The notes under the pieces: model-generated | The model's database searches: none | The model's input: only the letters and a program-made list of their open reading frames with translations | Told to the model about the DNA's origin: nothing | Origin: Chitinophaga sp. E66 | GTDB taxonomy: Bacteria; Bacteroidota; Bacteroidia; Chitinophagales; Chitinophagaceae | DNA: 64,000 nt | Assembly (NCBI GenBank): GCA_019285755.1 | Contig: CP079103.1 | Coordinates: 2,666,001 to 2,730,000 of the forward strand | Reading direction: 5' to 3' | Translations under genes and position numbers: made by a program | Shown: piece after piece, positions 10,388-20,336 of the stretch | Layout of the letters: each line of letters begins with the position of its first letter | How positions within the stretch are numbered: position 1 is the first letter of the stretch

Positions 10388-11149
10388 TTACCAGCGGGCC
10401 CTTACCGCATCGGAGATCCGCCCCGTCCGGGAGTCCTGCAACCACCCGATCACTTCCCATTGCTCCCCGGCCGCGCCTTGCGGTAGTTTGAACCGGGTTT
10501 CCTTGCCCGAGACCGTCTTCAGGTCACGGACGATTTGGACATGGGCTAGTTGCCTGCCCACATTCTCACCCGCCTTTACCCGGCTCTCTGCCTGCCGTTG
10601 TACCAGCGCCAGCAGCAATTCCTTACCCGCTTCCGGTTTCGTATCAGATGAAACGATAACTTGTTGCCCTTCGGCATGCGCTTGCAGTTGTAATTGACGG
10701 AAACCGGCTGGCGAAGCGCCTGGTTGACCGCGGCAGACACCGCGTTACCGTCTGACCCGATATGCTCGCTCTGCCCGTTAACGATCAGCTGGGGCGTGTA
10801 TACCGTAGGTACATGAAGCCAGCGTGCATACTGCTGCTGCCGCAGGAGAAAGCCCTGTCGCTGAAGCGGTCTTTCCAGCCCTGGTGATCCCAATAATCAA
10901 CGTGGAAAGATAGAATATACAGCTGCCCGTTAACGTCCTGCTGCTGCAACTCACTGATCAGGGCATCCGCCGGGGACAGCTGGAACACCCCTCAGACGTA
11001 TACAGTTCCACAACGGCAAACCCCTTACCGTCTTCCGGATCAATATCCACTTTATTATCCGGGTATCGGGCGTAAAATGCCCCGGTGCCAACCAGCAATG
11101 CCAGTAATAAAACACTTTTGCCAATATTCTTTATCGTGTTCATATGCAT
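10388..11149 (-). CDS. DUF1223 thioredoxin-like secreted protein
   Basis: About 250 residues. A membrane/signal segment (KSVLLLALLVGTGAFYA) is followed by the family signature VVELYTSEGCSSCP with its CxxC, then ILSFHVDYWDHQGWKDRFSD and TPQLIVNGQ. These define DUF1223, thioredoxin-fold proteins of uncertain role outside the cytoplasm. Three frame breaks lie near 10985, 10880 and 10610; the last part (REL-free, VIGWLQDSRTGRISDAVRA) reads to the TAA at 10388. The start is the ATG at 11149 or 11143. It is divergent from the haem-binding gene. Confidence 0.82.
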
Positions 11150-11403
11150 TTGATTTATTCCCAAAACTATCGCCACGTCGGCTTGCAGGAAAGGACAGTT
11201 ACCCGCAACCGGACGGATTACCCCTTTAAACAGGCATTCTCAACCTTCAATATTTCCCAGCATTTACCCATCGGCAGGTTCATTGGGATGGACTACTTTT
11301 CGAGGCTACCGCTGTCCGGTTCGCGGCGACAAGTGTCCGGCTCCCCGGCATCGTCCTCGGCCCTTACCTCAGCGGCAGATAGATTTGCTTAAAACCCATG
11401 CAC

Positions 11404-12375
11404 ATGCAAACGAATAAACCGAAACGCAAAAACACCTCGCCTGGAAAATAGCCGCCATTCCGGTTGCTTTGCTCGTAGTCCTGCAATGCATCCGCGAACC
11501 GCTTGAAACCAGGCCTGTAATTGCGGAAATACAGGCGCCGAAGGAAGTGATGGCCATATTGGAAAGGTCGTGCTACGACTGCCACTCCAACAACCAGGAA
11601 CTACCCTGGTATAATAAGATTGCGCCAATTTCCTGGCAGGTAAACGCTGACGTGGAACGCGCCAGGAAGTATTGAATTTCTCCGAATTCGGGAAGTTATC
11701 TCACAAAGAACAGGTCGGCAAATTCTGGAGCATCCTCAATATGGTGAAGGCTGGAAAGATGCCCATCGCACGCTATGCCGCCGTGCACCCGGGCGCCCGG
11801 GTAACGCCGGGGAAGTAGAAACGATCCAAAACTACGTCGTTTCCATTACTGATAATAAGCTCGCAGACAGTAATACCGTTAAGGCTGCCAATGCCGCATA
11901 TGAGCGCTGGAGGGATTCTAAATCCCAACGCACGGATGCACCCGTGTCGCCCAACGGCATCGTCTATTCAGATGCTTTCAAATCCTGGAAAGTAATCAGC
12001 ATGAGCACGCTCTACGATAAGTCTATGCGCGTGATCTATGGAAATGATATCGCGGTTAAAGCGATCGGTGATGAGCAGTTCCAGCCCTGGCCCGATGGCG
12101 CCGTTGTTGTCAAAGCCGTATGGGAGCAGATCGAAAATCAATATGGAGAAGTGCGGCCGGGGAAATTCATCAATGCGCAGTTTATGGTCAAAGACGCCGC
12201 GAAATACAAGGATACCGAAGGCTGGGGCTTCGCTAAGTTCAATGGCGACAACCTGACGCCCACAGGCAAGAACGCCCAATTCGCCGTCACTTCCTGCATC
12301 AGCTGCCACCGCCAGCTCGCCAAACCCACCGGATTCCTCTTCAACGTTCCTTTAGCTCTCAATCCTGCAAAATAA
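11404..12375 (+). CDS. Haem-binding domain / cytochrome P460 fusion
   Basis: About 325 residues. A Lys-rich N-terminus and a membrane helix (IAAIPVALLVVLQC) precede a haem-binding domain with CYDCH in SCYDCHSNNQELPWYNKIAPI. The C-terminal 180 residues match cytochrome P460 (KSWKVISMSTLYDKSMRVIYGN, PDGAVVVKAVW, VKDAAKYKDTEGWGFAKF) ending with a second CxxCH, SCISCHR. Frames break near 11440, 11673 and 11800. It is probably a membrane-anchored periplasmic dihaem protein; P460 domains are associated with oxidation of small nitrogen compounds and detoxification, but the substrate here is unknown. The next gene starts one base after its stop. Confidence 0.82.
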
Positions 12376-12376
12376 T

Positions 12377-12823
12377 ATGAAAACAATACTTTTTACGGCA
12401 CTTGCCATCACCGCATTCATTGCCTCCTGCAAACAGGTTCCTGAAAACAATAAGACCCGCATCGTCTATGACGCAGGCGACCAGCACGTTATTTCGCATG
12501 CCGTCAATAAGCAACTCGAAACAATGTCCATCCTCTATGGCAACAAGACCGCCTATGATGCCGCGCTTTCCGGAAACGGCAGCCACCAGGCAGGGGAGCG
12601 GTACACTTTCGTTACCTGGCGGTATCACGATAACCCAATGTGGTACGGCAGCAAGATCAACGGCGAGTTGCTGAGCGTGGAAAAACTGGAGGTCTCTGCC
12701 GCCGACGGGGCAATACGGTACCATGTAGAAGAAGGAAATCCACCGCCCGTCAACGGCCACATACAGGATAGCACAGCGCGCATCCGCTATCTGCTGGAAT
12801 TCAGGCCGTCGATGATGCCGTAG
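12377..12823 (+). CDS. Lipoprotein of unknown function
   Basis: Intact 148-residue protein with a lipoprotein signal (MKTILFTALAITAFIASC, Cys 18). The mature part holds QAGERYTFVTWRYHDNPMWY and RYHVEEGNPPPV; the family is not recognised. Its start lies one base after the stop of the P460 gene, so the two are almost certainly translated from one message and the lipoprotein probably works with the cytochrome in the periplasm. Confidence 0.75.
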   Translation: MKTILFTALAITAFIASCKQVPENNKTRIVYDAGDQHVISHAVNKQLETMSILYGNKTAYDAALSGNGSHQAGERYTFVTWRYHDNPMWYGSKINGELLSVEKLEVSAADGAIRYHVEEGNPPPVNGHIQDSTARIRYLLEFRPSMMP

Positions 12824-12843
12824 ATGTTTCATACACAATAAAC

Positions 12844-12872
12844 AAAGCCTCCTGAATATTCCAGGAGGCTTT
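12844..12872. terminator. Bidirectional terminator
   Basis: Perfect 11-bp stem, AAAGCCTCCTG and CAGGAGGCTTT, with a 7-base loop, between the convergent lipoprotein and SDR genes. The A/T ends serve both strands. Confidence 0.85.
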
Positions 12873-12881
12873 GTCAATAAA

Positions 12882-13628
12882 CTAGAGCGTCATCCCTCCA
12901 TCGATCACGAATTCGCTGCCCGTAATAAAAGAAGCCGCGTCATCGCTCAGATAGGAGACCAGTTTCGCTACGTCTTCCGCCTCACCTAATTTACCCAGCG
13001 GGATCACCTCACCTGCGGCTTTCTCGTAGTAAGCGTCTACTGTGGCGGCATCCCAGCCACTGTTTGCCAATACGGGCGTTTTCGTGGGCCCGGGGCTAAC
13101 GATATTGACGCGGATCTTCCGGGGCGCGAGTTCCACTGCAGCGGTCCTGGCAATGGAATTCAGTGCCGCTTTGCTGGCCTGGTAGATCGAGCTTTTGGCC
13201 TTTGTCACATTGGCCATGATGGAAGACAACACCACCACCGAAGCGCCATCCGCCAACACCGGAACGAATTTGCTCAGCGTGAAGTAGGCACCCTTGAAGT
13301 TGATATCCATCACATTATCGAAGTTTACCTCTGCGGCCTCTTCAATCAGGGTGCTTTCTCCCAGTACACCCGCGTTGATAAATAGTATATCCGCCTTGCC
13401 ATGCTGCTCCCTCACGTGGTCTACCAGTGCGTCAATGTCACTGAGGCTGGACTGATCCGCCACAACCGGTAAAGCGCCTATTTCCGCTGCCGCCTTTTCG
13501 ATCGCTTCCTTCCTTCGGCCGGTCACCACCACTGTTGCGCCGTCTTTTACCAACGCCTGTGCCGTTGCATACCCGATGCCGCTATTGCCACCGGTTACTA
13601 TCGCTACTTTGTTGCTAAACTTTTTCAT
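12882..13628 (-). CDS. SDR-family oxidoreductase
   Basis: Intact 248-residue classical short-chain dehydrogenase. It has the Rossmann glycine motif TGGNSGIG, the NAG motif (FINAGVLGE) and the catalytic Ser plus Y-x3-K (IYQASKAAL), then PGPTKTPV and the C-terminal SDDAASFITGSEFVIDGG. The ATG at 13628 follows a strong -7 element. An HxlR regulator gene is divergent and 71 bp away, a common pairing in which HxlR controls an oxidoreductase. The substrate cannot be told from sequence. Confidence 0.92.
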   Translation of the reverse strand: MKKFSNKVAIVTGGNSGIGYATAQALVKDGATVVVTGRRKEAIEKAAAEIGALPVVADQSSLSDIDALVDHVREQHGKADILFINAGVLGESTLIEEAAEVNFDNVMDINFKGAYFTLSKFVPVLADGASVVVLSSIMANVTKAKSSIYQASKAALNSIARTAAVELAPRKIRVNIVSPGPTKTPVLANSGWDAATVDAYYEKAAGEVIPLGKLGEAEDVAKLVSYLSDDAASFITGSEFVIDGGMTL

Positions 13629-13643
13629 CTGTAATATTTTTAG

Positions 13644-13651
13644 CAAAGGTA
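13644..13651 (-). promoter_or_regulatory. -7 element of the SDR gene
   Basis: TACCTTTG on the minus strand, an exact match to the Bacteroidota TAnnTTTG element, 16 bp before the SDR start codon. Confidence 0.7.
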
Positions 13652-13661
13652 CCGTCGAAAT

Positions 13662-13696
13662 GGTATACATTTGTAACCAGTATCACCAAGTATACC
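13662..13696. promoter_or_regulatory. Candidate HxlR operator
   Basis: Inverted repeat GGTATAC (13662-13668) and GTATACC (13690-13696), 21 bp apart, in the divergent SDR/HxlR promoter region. The spacing places both arms on one DNA face about three turns apart, suitable for a dimeric winged-helix regulator. Confidence 0.5.
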
Positions 13697-13699
13697 ACT

Positions 13700-14047
13700 A
13701 TGAGCGAACACGTAATGCATAGAAACCAGGCAGACGAGCTGCGTGCCCTGCAGGACACGCTTTATTTCATCGGCGGCAAATGGCGCCTGCCGATCATGAA
13801 CTCGATTTGCGCCGGCAACCGCCGCTTCCGGGAGATTGAGCGGAGCATTCCCGGGATTACCACCCGCATGCTTTCGAAGGAACTGAAGGAAATGGAGATG
13901 AACAAACTCGTGAAGCGGACAGTTTACGATGCATCCCCGGTGCTGGTGGAATATGAGCCGACCGAATACTGCCACACGTTCAGCAACATCATCATGGCCA
14001 TGATTCAATGGGGACAGGATTACCGTAAGATCGTCACCAAAAAATAG
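13700..14047 (+). CDS. HxlR-family transcriptional regulator
   Basis: Intact 115-residue winged-helix protein. The family core is clear: LYFIGGKWRLPIMNSI, FREIERSIPGITTRMLSKEL and LVKRTVYDASPVLVEYEPTE. Such proteins bind as dimers near their own promoter and often sense reactive electrophiles or redox state. It is divergent from the SDR gene with an inverted repeat between them, and lies 113 bp upstream of a DoxX gene on the same strand. No Cys is near the N-terminus to suggest a specific thiol switch. Confidence 0.92.
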   Translation: MSEHVMHRNQADELRALQDTLYFIGGKWRLPIMNSICAGNRRFREIERSIPGITTRMLSKELKEMEMNKLVKRTVYDASPVLVEYEPTEYCHTFSNIIMAMIQWGQDYRKIVTKK

Positions 14048-14160
14048 CGCGCCCGGCTGTCTGCCTGGCGCCCCGTTTGTCCGTTTCCCCTAAAAAGACT
14101 GGCCTGCCCGCCTTTCCTTCCTCAACTTCGTGTCATCAAATCACTCAAAACACAAAGATC

Positions 14161-14550
14161 ATGACACGCACTACCACCCTCATCGCTTACTGGACCGGCG
14201 CCATACTCTTATCCCTCTGGTTTGGCGCCAGCGGCCTTTTCGAACTGACGCGCAACCCCATCGTCTGGGACATTACCCGACAACTCGGATACCCGTCCCA
14301 CTTCATTTATATCCTCGGAGTTTTCAAGCTGACAGGCATAGCCGTACTGCTTGTACCCAATAAACTGCTCCGGCTCAAAGAGTGGGTGTTCGCAGGCATC
14401 TTCTTCGATATCCTGTTCGCCTTCCTGTCGAAGATCGCGGTATTGGGACTTTCCGCAACTATAGACGCCATCATCGCATTTACTATTGTCAGCATCACCT
14501 ACACTATGTTCCGGAAGCTTTACCCGGTCACATACGCACCGGCAATCTGA
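14161..14550 (+). CDS. DoxX-like inner-membrane protein
   Basis: Intact 129-residue protein with four predicted membrane helices (IAYWTGAILLSLWFGASGLF, FIYILGVFKLTGIAVLLV, WVFAGIFFDILFAFLSKIAV, AIIAFTIVSITYTMF). The FGASGLFEL and LGVFKLTGIA segments match DoxX-like proteins. The ATG at 14161 is preferred over the upstream in-frame ATG at 14077, since the intervening 28 residues look non-coding. It may belong to the HxlR regulon. A strong terminator follows. Confidence 0.85.
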   Translation: MTRTTTLIAYWTGAILLSLWFGASGLFELTRNPIVWDITRQLGYPSHFIYILGVFKLTGIAVLLVPNKLLRLKEWVFAGIFFDILFAFLSKIAVLGLSATIDAIIAFTIVSITYTMFRKLYPVTYAPAI

Positions 14551-14564
14551 CGCCCCCTCCAAAT

Positions 14565-14600
14565 AGAAAAAGCCTGACGGACATCCGTCAGGCTTTTTCT
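14565..14600. terminator. Bidirectional terminator
   Basis: A perfect 16-bp stem with a 4-base loop (core AGCCTGACGG, ACAT, CCGTCAGGCT), flanked by A- and T-runs, between the convergent DoxX and LytTR genes. Confidence 0.9.
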
Positions 14601-14614
14601 ATATCAGCATTATA

Positions 14615-15379
14615 TTAACGAGATTCCATCCAGGATAGAAAGTCGTGCGACTTCTCCTTATTCACCGTCAGCTTATCCGGAGTTTCTACAGACAGCTTCA
14701 CCAGCAGCTTACGCAGGAAGTATGGCTCCACTTCTTTAATTGCCTTAAAATTCACGAGGTTTTGCCGGTTCAACCGGTAGAATTGTCTCGCAGATACGGC
14801 CTGCGCTATCTGGTCAAGCGATTGGCTGATTGGATATTGCTGCTTATCGAAACAGAGTATCCAGGTAGCGTCGTACTTGATATAGAAAAGCGCAATATCG
14901 TCTACATGTATGGTCTTGTATTTTTGATGCTGGAAGACGAGGAAGGTAGTCTTCCCGGTTGGAGGAGGCGCCAGTTTTGCCAGCAGGTCGGTGAGATCGG
15001 GCGTAGCCTTCTGCTGGAAGAAGTTCTTCAGCTCGTCCACCTTCCGCAACGCTTCGCCTATGTCTTCTTTAGTAAAGGGTTTCAGGATATAATCCACCCC
15101 GTTGCTTTTAAAAGCCTCCAGCGTAAACTCGTCAAAAGCGGTGCAGAACACCACCGGGCAGGTGATCTTCACCTGCCGGAATATCTCGAAGCATCGCCCG
15201 TCCGCCAGCTGGATGTCCATAAAGATAAGATCGGGCATCGGGCCTTCGGAAAGGGCCTTTACGGTGCTTTCCACGCTTTGGTAGCGCCCCGCGATCGTAG
15301 AGGAAGGCTTGAGGGACATGATCGTCCGTTCCAGAGATTGCGCCGTTTTCAGTTCGTCCTCAACGATGATGATCTGCAT
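14615..15379 (-). CDS. LytTR response regulator (system 1)
   Basis: Intact 254-residue regulator. The receiver domain has acidic residues in IIIVEDE, phospho-acceptor Asp in LIFMDIQLA, the conserved Thr/Ser in CTAFD and Lys in ILKPF. The C-terminal LytTR DNA-binding domain contains FYIKYDATWILCFD, QFYRLNRQNLVNFKAI and LTVNKEKSHDFLSWM. Its start overlaps the end of the kinase gene by 20 bp, so the two form a two-component pair and are translationally coupled. Confidence 0.93.
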   Translation of the reverse strand: MQIIIVEDELKTAQSLERTIMSLKPSSTIAGRYQSVESTVKALSEGPMPDLIFMDIQLADGRCFEIFRQVKITCPVVFCTAFDEFTLEAFKSNGVDYILKPFTKEDIGEALRKVDELKNFFQQKATPDLTDLLAKLAPPPTGKTTFLVFQHQKYKTIHVDDIALFYIKYDATWILCFDKQQYPISQSLDQIAQAVSARQFYRLNRQNLVNFKAIKEVEPYFLRKLLVKLSVETPDKLTVNKEKSHDFLSWMESR

Positions 15380-16385
15380 ATATCAATGGTAATTTAATCT
15401 GGAATAATTCAGGACCGTTCACTATCTCTACATCCGCGCCGCTCAGGTGGCTATAGCGCTGACGGATGTTTTCGAGGCCCACGCCAAGCGAATCGTCTTC
15501 GCCGGTCTTACGTTGCACCGGGTTCTCCACAACTATCTTCCCCGGATTCATACAAGCGGATATGTAATGGCTTGTCTAATGATACCACATTATGCTTGAT
15601 GCAGTTCTCCACCAGCAATTGCAGCGTAAATGGCGGCAGGAGGGTGTCCATCACCGCTGGCGGCAACTCGTTATGAAACATCAGTCCATCTTCGAATCGG
15701 GCCTTCTGGAGAAAAAGATATGCGCACAGGATGTCCATTTCCTCGCGGACGTGTATCAGATCCAGCTTTCGGCTTTCCAGGGTATACCGGTAGAAATTGG
15801 AAAGCTTGATAATAAACGGGATCGCCTCTTCTTCTCCGCTCTCGACCATGGCCTTGAGCGTATTGAGGCTATTGAACAGGAAATGCGGGTTTACCTGCTG
15901 CTTAAGCAGCTCGTATTGCGCGCTGAGATGATCTGTCCGCGTGCGCTCCAGCTCCATGCTCACATGCTGGTTCTCATGGTTCTGCTGCAACAGATGCAGG
16001 AACATGTAAAACACCAGGTTGATGAGAATCCCCGCACTTCCACCATCAGCATCGTAGGCCCGAACTCAATATGGGAGAGGATCAGTTGCTGGATATATGC
16101 CAGCACGAACATCACCACGAGCCCGAACAGAAGGCTGCTCAAAAGCTGCTTGTAAGATATCCCCTGCTTACGGCGCTTATTCGTCCGACGCCACAATACA
16201 TAAATATTAAAATACCACATCAAAAGGGCAAATGTGGCTGTAATGGCTGCATTGACCGCGGCTTCCGCTGCATTAAATTGCCGGGAAGCGAGTTGTGGTA
16301 CGGAAGAGAGCAGCCCCAACAGGATGGAGCTGATCCATATCATAGCCGGGGATATCTTCAGCCCCGGGGAAAGTTTATTACTCAT
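15360..16385 (-). CDS. LytS-type sensor histidine kinase (system 1)
   Basis: About 340 residues. Four membrane helices in the first 160 (SSILLGLLSSVP, NAAITATFALLMWYFNIYVL, SLLFGLVVMFVLAYIQQLIL, one near 16000) are followed by the His_kinase domain with the phospho-acceptor in NPHFLFNSLNTLKAMVE, the N-box LLVENCIKHNV and a C-terminal GVGLENIRQRY. No extracellular sensor domain is present, so the membrane bundle itself must sense. Frames change near 16000 and 15545. Its stop lies inside the response-regulator gene. Confidence 0.88.
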
Positions 16386-16424
16386 GGTACACGCTGGTCT
16401 GGCAAATTAACTGATTATTCGTCA

Positions 16425-17179
16425 TTACTGAAAAGCCTTTAGCAGGCTGTCCTTATACGCGGCCGACACCTCCACCTCGGTACCGTCGTTCAGGTGCACA
16501 TACCCGCCCGCGCCTTTATGATACGACTGCACGTAATGGATATTGATCATATGCGATTTATGGACCCGCACAAAAGGGTGGGGCAGCATCTCAGCGAAAT
16601 GCTTCAGGAAACGGCAGACCATCTTCCGGGTACCGTCCGATAGATATACATCCGTAAAGTTACCGTTGCCCTTCAGCCGGACGATCTCCTGCATCTTCAC
16701 CACATCAAAACCATCCAGGGTAGGGAGGATCACCTGCTGCATGGCGGATTGCTCTCGCGGGAGTTTTCCATGATGATCCGGTTGCGGTTGATCCATTGCT
16801 GCTGCTGGAGTTGTTGCTGCACCTTATTCACCGCCAGGATAAGCTCTTCGATGCTCACGGGCTTCAGCAGGTAATACGCCGCGCTCTGATTGAGCGCCCG
16901 CAGGGAGTATTCAGAAAAGGCTGTCACGAAGATGGTCTCGAACCGGAGATCCTGGCAGCCGTCCAGCACGTCGAACGCATTGCCGAACGGCATCTCTACA
17001 TCGAGAAATACCAGCTGCGGCTGCAGGGCATGCAACACCTCCACCGCCTCCCGGCTGTTTTGGGCCGTGCCCACGACTTCCACCTGCGGACAAAACTTCC
17101 GGAGGTAATTCTGCAACGCCACGATGGCCGCGGCTTCGTCTTCAACGATGACCGATGTGATCTTTCCTGTTTGATGCAT
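16425..17179 (-). CDS. LytTR response regulator (system 2)
   Basis: About 250 residues. The receiver part (VIVEDEAAAIVALQNYL, Asp in LVFLDVEMPFGNAF, VTAFSEYSL, LLKPVSIEE) and the LytTR part (VKMQEIVRLKGNGNFTDVYL, FVRVHKSHMINIHYVQSY, GTEVEVSAAYKDSLLKAF) are in different frames, meeting near 16750. It overlaps the TPR kinase gene by 38 bp and precedes the system 1 kinase by 39 bp, so all four genes probably share a transcript. Confidence 0.9.
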
Positions 17180-18986
17180 GTTTGTCCATTAAAGGGAGTT
17201 GCAGTACCACCCGCGTACCGGTGGCGCCGGTTGCCGGGAGATCCTGCATATCCAGCCGGATATCGAGGCCATAAATATCATTCAGCAGGTGGATGCGTTC
17301 CCGGGTATTGGTGATCCCGCGCGACTGGTGCGTCTTCTGGTGCACGGTCTTCAATGCGAGGCTCTTCTCCAGGCCGATGCCATCGTCTTCAATGGTGACG
17401 GAGATGGTCTGTCCGTTTTCCGGAAACAGACCTGCAGGAGGCCTTTGGTTTCCTTATACCGCAGACCATGCCATACCGCATTCTCCAAATGGGGCTGGAT
17501 AAGCATATTGGGGACCATAACGGCGTCGGGATCCAGGGTTTCGTCGATATCCGGACGTACACGAACTTATCACTGAACCGCAGCTGCTCCAGGTCCAGGT
17601 ACCGCCGCAATTGCTCTGCTTCCACGGCCAGGGCACAAAGTCCTTATTCGAATGCTCCATCACGTTCCGCATGAGCCCTGAATAGGAGGTGAGGTATTTA
17701 TTCGCCTCCATCTCATTATTCTCGGCGATGTATTGATTTACGCTATTGAGGCTATTGAAGATGAAATGCGGGTTCATTTCCCTGCGCAGCGACTGCAAGG
17801 CGATCTTCTTGTTCTTATACTTAATGGCCCGCAGAGAGCGGATAATAAAGAACATCAGCACCGCCATCCCGAATACGGATGCGATCAGGATATAGTTCAG
17901 CGTATTCTTGTTGCTGATCAGGGCCAGCTGCAATGCTTTTTCGCGCTCCAGGTCTTTGATCTTTCCTTCGGTGATGTCGAACAGGTTGGCGTCTACCAGG
18001 AGCTGTCTGTACGGATGAGGGAATCGAGGTTATGCAGGAAACTATCGTACCGGGAGATGGCCACGGCGTCTTTACGTTGGCGCTTATAGTAATCCGTGAG
18101 CGCCAGCAGGCAGTCTTTCGCCCTGGAGGTATTGCCGCTTCTGAAAGCCAGCATATATGCCTCTTCCAGCAACTGACCCGTTTTATCCGGCTGCTGGTCG
18201 GATAGGTACAGGCGGGCAAGGTCCTGCAGCTGGAGGATCTGCAATTCGGTGTTCTGATCTGCTTTCGCCTTGTCCAGGATGGCCTCGCTGTTGCGGATGG
18301 CCGCGTCCACATTATCTTCCGCAACGTATGCATCAGAAATGGCCTTGCTCAGCTCCGAGATCTCACCTGTATTTTCGCTCTTCTCGATGGCTTTCTTATA
18401 GTTATCTATGGCTTCCTTCTTGTTATCTTCCAGGAAGAGGCTGTTCCCCAGCTGCCTGTAAGCATTGGCGGCTTCGGCAGGCTTGCCTTCCTTCTCGAAA
18501 ATAGTGACGTTGGACTGGGCATAGTCTCGCTGCGCACGGGGATTGCCTGTATTCAGCAACCTGTTGGCATCGTTGAAATTCGCCTTCCCCAGCAGCGTAT
18601 CGTAACTGAGGTTTCCTGCGGCCTGGTAATTCATGATCGCAGACTTTATCTTTTCTGCTCTTCCTGCACTGGGCAAGGGCACGGCTGGCCGGGGCGGCAT
18701 TGGAATGGCCGATGCGGTTATAGATGTCCAGCGCTTTCTTGTAATACTCCTCCGACTTTGCGTATTCGCCCTTGACCGCCAGTTCTTTGGCCAGTGCCTC
18801 ATAGTCTATCGCCGTTTGCAGTTCGTTGTTGTCTTTGGATAAGGAACGGCTGAGGCTACCCGCCGCCTTGGTGACCGACTTTTTGGTGGATCCTTTCTTA
18901 TTGTACAGGGAATCCTGCGCGGCTGCTCCGACGGATATGCTCATCCATCCCGCCAACATCATCATATATATTCTGCCGCGTACCAT
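17142..18986 (-). CDS. TPR-containing sensor histidine kinase (system 2)
   Basis: About 615 residues. A signal peptide (MLAGWMSISVGAAAQ) leads to a periplasmic tetratricopeptide region (YAKSEEYYKKALDIYNRIG, AANAYRQLGNSLFLEDNKKE, AIDNYKKAIEKSENTGE, several more units), a single membrane helix (YILIASVFGMAVLMFFIIRSL), then the kinase with NPHFIFNSLNSVNQYIAE and GITNTRERIHLLNDIYG. Frames break near 18660, 18000, 17640, 17560, 17450 and 17350. TPRs outside the membrane probably bind a partner protein. It heads the four-gene LytS/LytTR cluster and diverges from the VWA gene. Confidence 0.86.
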
Positions 18987-19127
18987 AGCCGTAAACTTTC
19001 ATGCAAGATAAGATATTCCCTGCCCGCCAGGGAAGGATTCACCCAGTCAACCCCGCCATTCACCAAGTGGCGTCATTTCGAAGCCGGATGGCAGTTAATT
19101 TCAGGGCATTAACTCAATCCAAACATT

Positions 19128-20334
19128 ATGAAAGCTACACTATTCGCCGGAATTTTACTGACATCGGGCTTCCTGGTATGGAAATACGACATCTCCTCCC
19201 AAACACCCGGAAAAGATCAGAATGCCGTCGCGTCCAGTACGGCTACGCCTGCAGCGCCCACCGTTACGGTAAAGCCGCCCGCTTCCCCGAAAGACAATAC
19301 CCGCATCCAGGTAGCCCTGCTGCTGGATACTTCCAATAGCATGGATGGGCTCATCGACCAGGCCAAATCCCGCCTGTGGAACATCATCAACGTGCTCACC
19401 ACGCTGAAGTACCAGGGCAAAACGCCCGATATTGAAATCGCCCTGTACGAATACGGGAACGACGGCCTTTCATCCGAGACCGGCTTCATCCGGCAGGTAA
19501 CCCCTTAACCACCGACCTCGACCTCATATCCGAAAAGCTCTTCGCCCTGCGCACCAATGGCGGACAGGAATACTGCGGCACCGTCATCAACACGGCCGTA
19601 AAAGCCCTCGAATGGGGACAAAACGCAGCGGATATGAAGCTGATCTATATTGCAGGCAACGAGCCCTTCGACCAGGGCAATCTCAATTATGCCACCGCCA
19701 CCGGGCAAGCCCGCGAGAAGAATATCTTCATCAACACCATCTTCTGCGGCAACTGGCAGGAGGGTGTTTCCACCAAGTGGAAAGACGGCGCCGATAAAGG
19801 AAAGGGCAAATACTTCAACATCGACTCCGACAGGAAGGTGGCCTTCATCGAAACACCCTTCGATGCCGAAATAGCCCGGATCAACGACCGCCTAAACGAT
19901 ACCTACATCGGTTACGGCTCACTCGGGAAATCCAAAAGAGCAACCAGCTGATGCAGGACGATAACGCCAAATCCATTTCCAGCGCCAACTCCACAGAGCG
20001 GTATGTGAGCAAATCCAAATCAGCTTATAAGAACGATAGCTGGGACCTCGTGGAGCGCAGCAAGTCGGATACCCTGATCTACAGCAAGCTGAGCACGGCG
20101 GAACTTCCCGATGAGCTGAAAGGAAAATCAAAAGCGGAGATCAAAGAGATCGTGGCTGCGAAGAGCCGGGAGCGCGACAGCCTCCAGCGGAACATGGCTG
20201 CCCTGGGCAAGAAGCGCCAGCAATTCATCGATGATGCGGCCAAAAGAAGCGGCACTTCAGACGATCTCGGGTCCGCCATCAACCAGTCGATCCTGCAACT
20301 GGCCGCCACAAAGGGTTATACCGCGGAGAAATAA
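19128..20334 (+). CDS. VWA-domain periplasmic protein
   Basis: About 400 residues. An N-terminal signal or anchor (ATLFAGILLTSGFLVWKYD) and a Pro/Thr-rich linker precede a von Willebrand A domain with the MIDAS motif in LLLDTSNSMDGLIDQAK and a second block KLIYIAGNEPFDQGN. The C-terminal 120 residues are charged and helical (KAEIKEIVAAKSRERDSLQR, KKRQQFIDDAAKRSG). Frames break near 19505 (CCCC run) and 19930 (GGG run); one base each restores it. VWA domains bind partner proteins through a metal; the partner is unknown. Confidence 0.85.
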
Positions 20335-20336
20335 CG

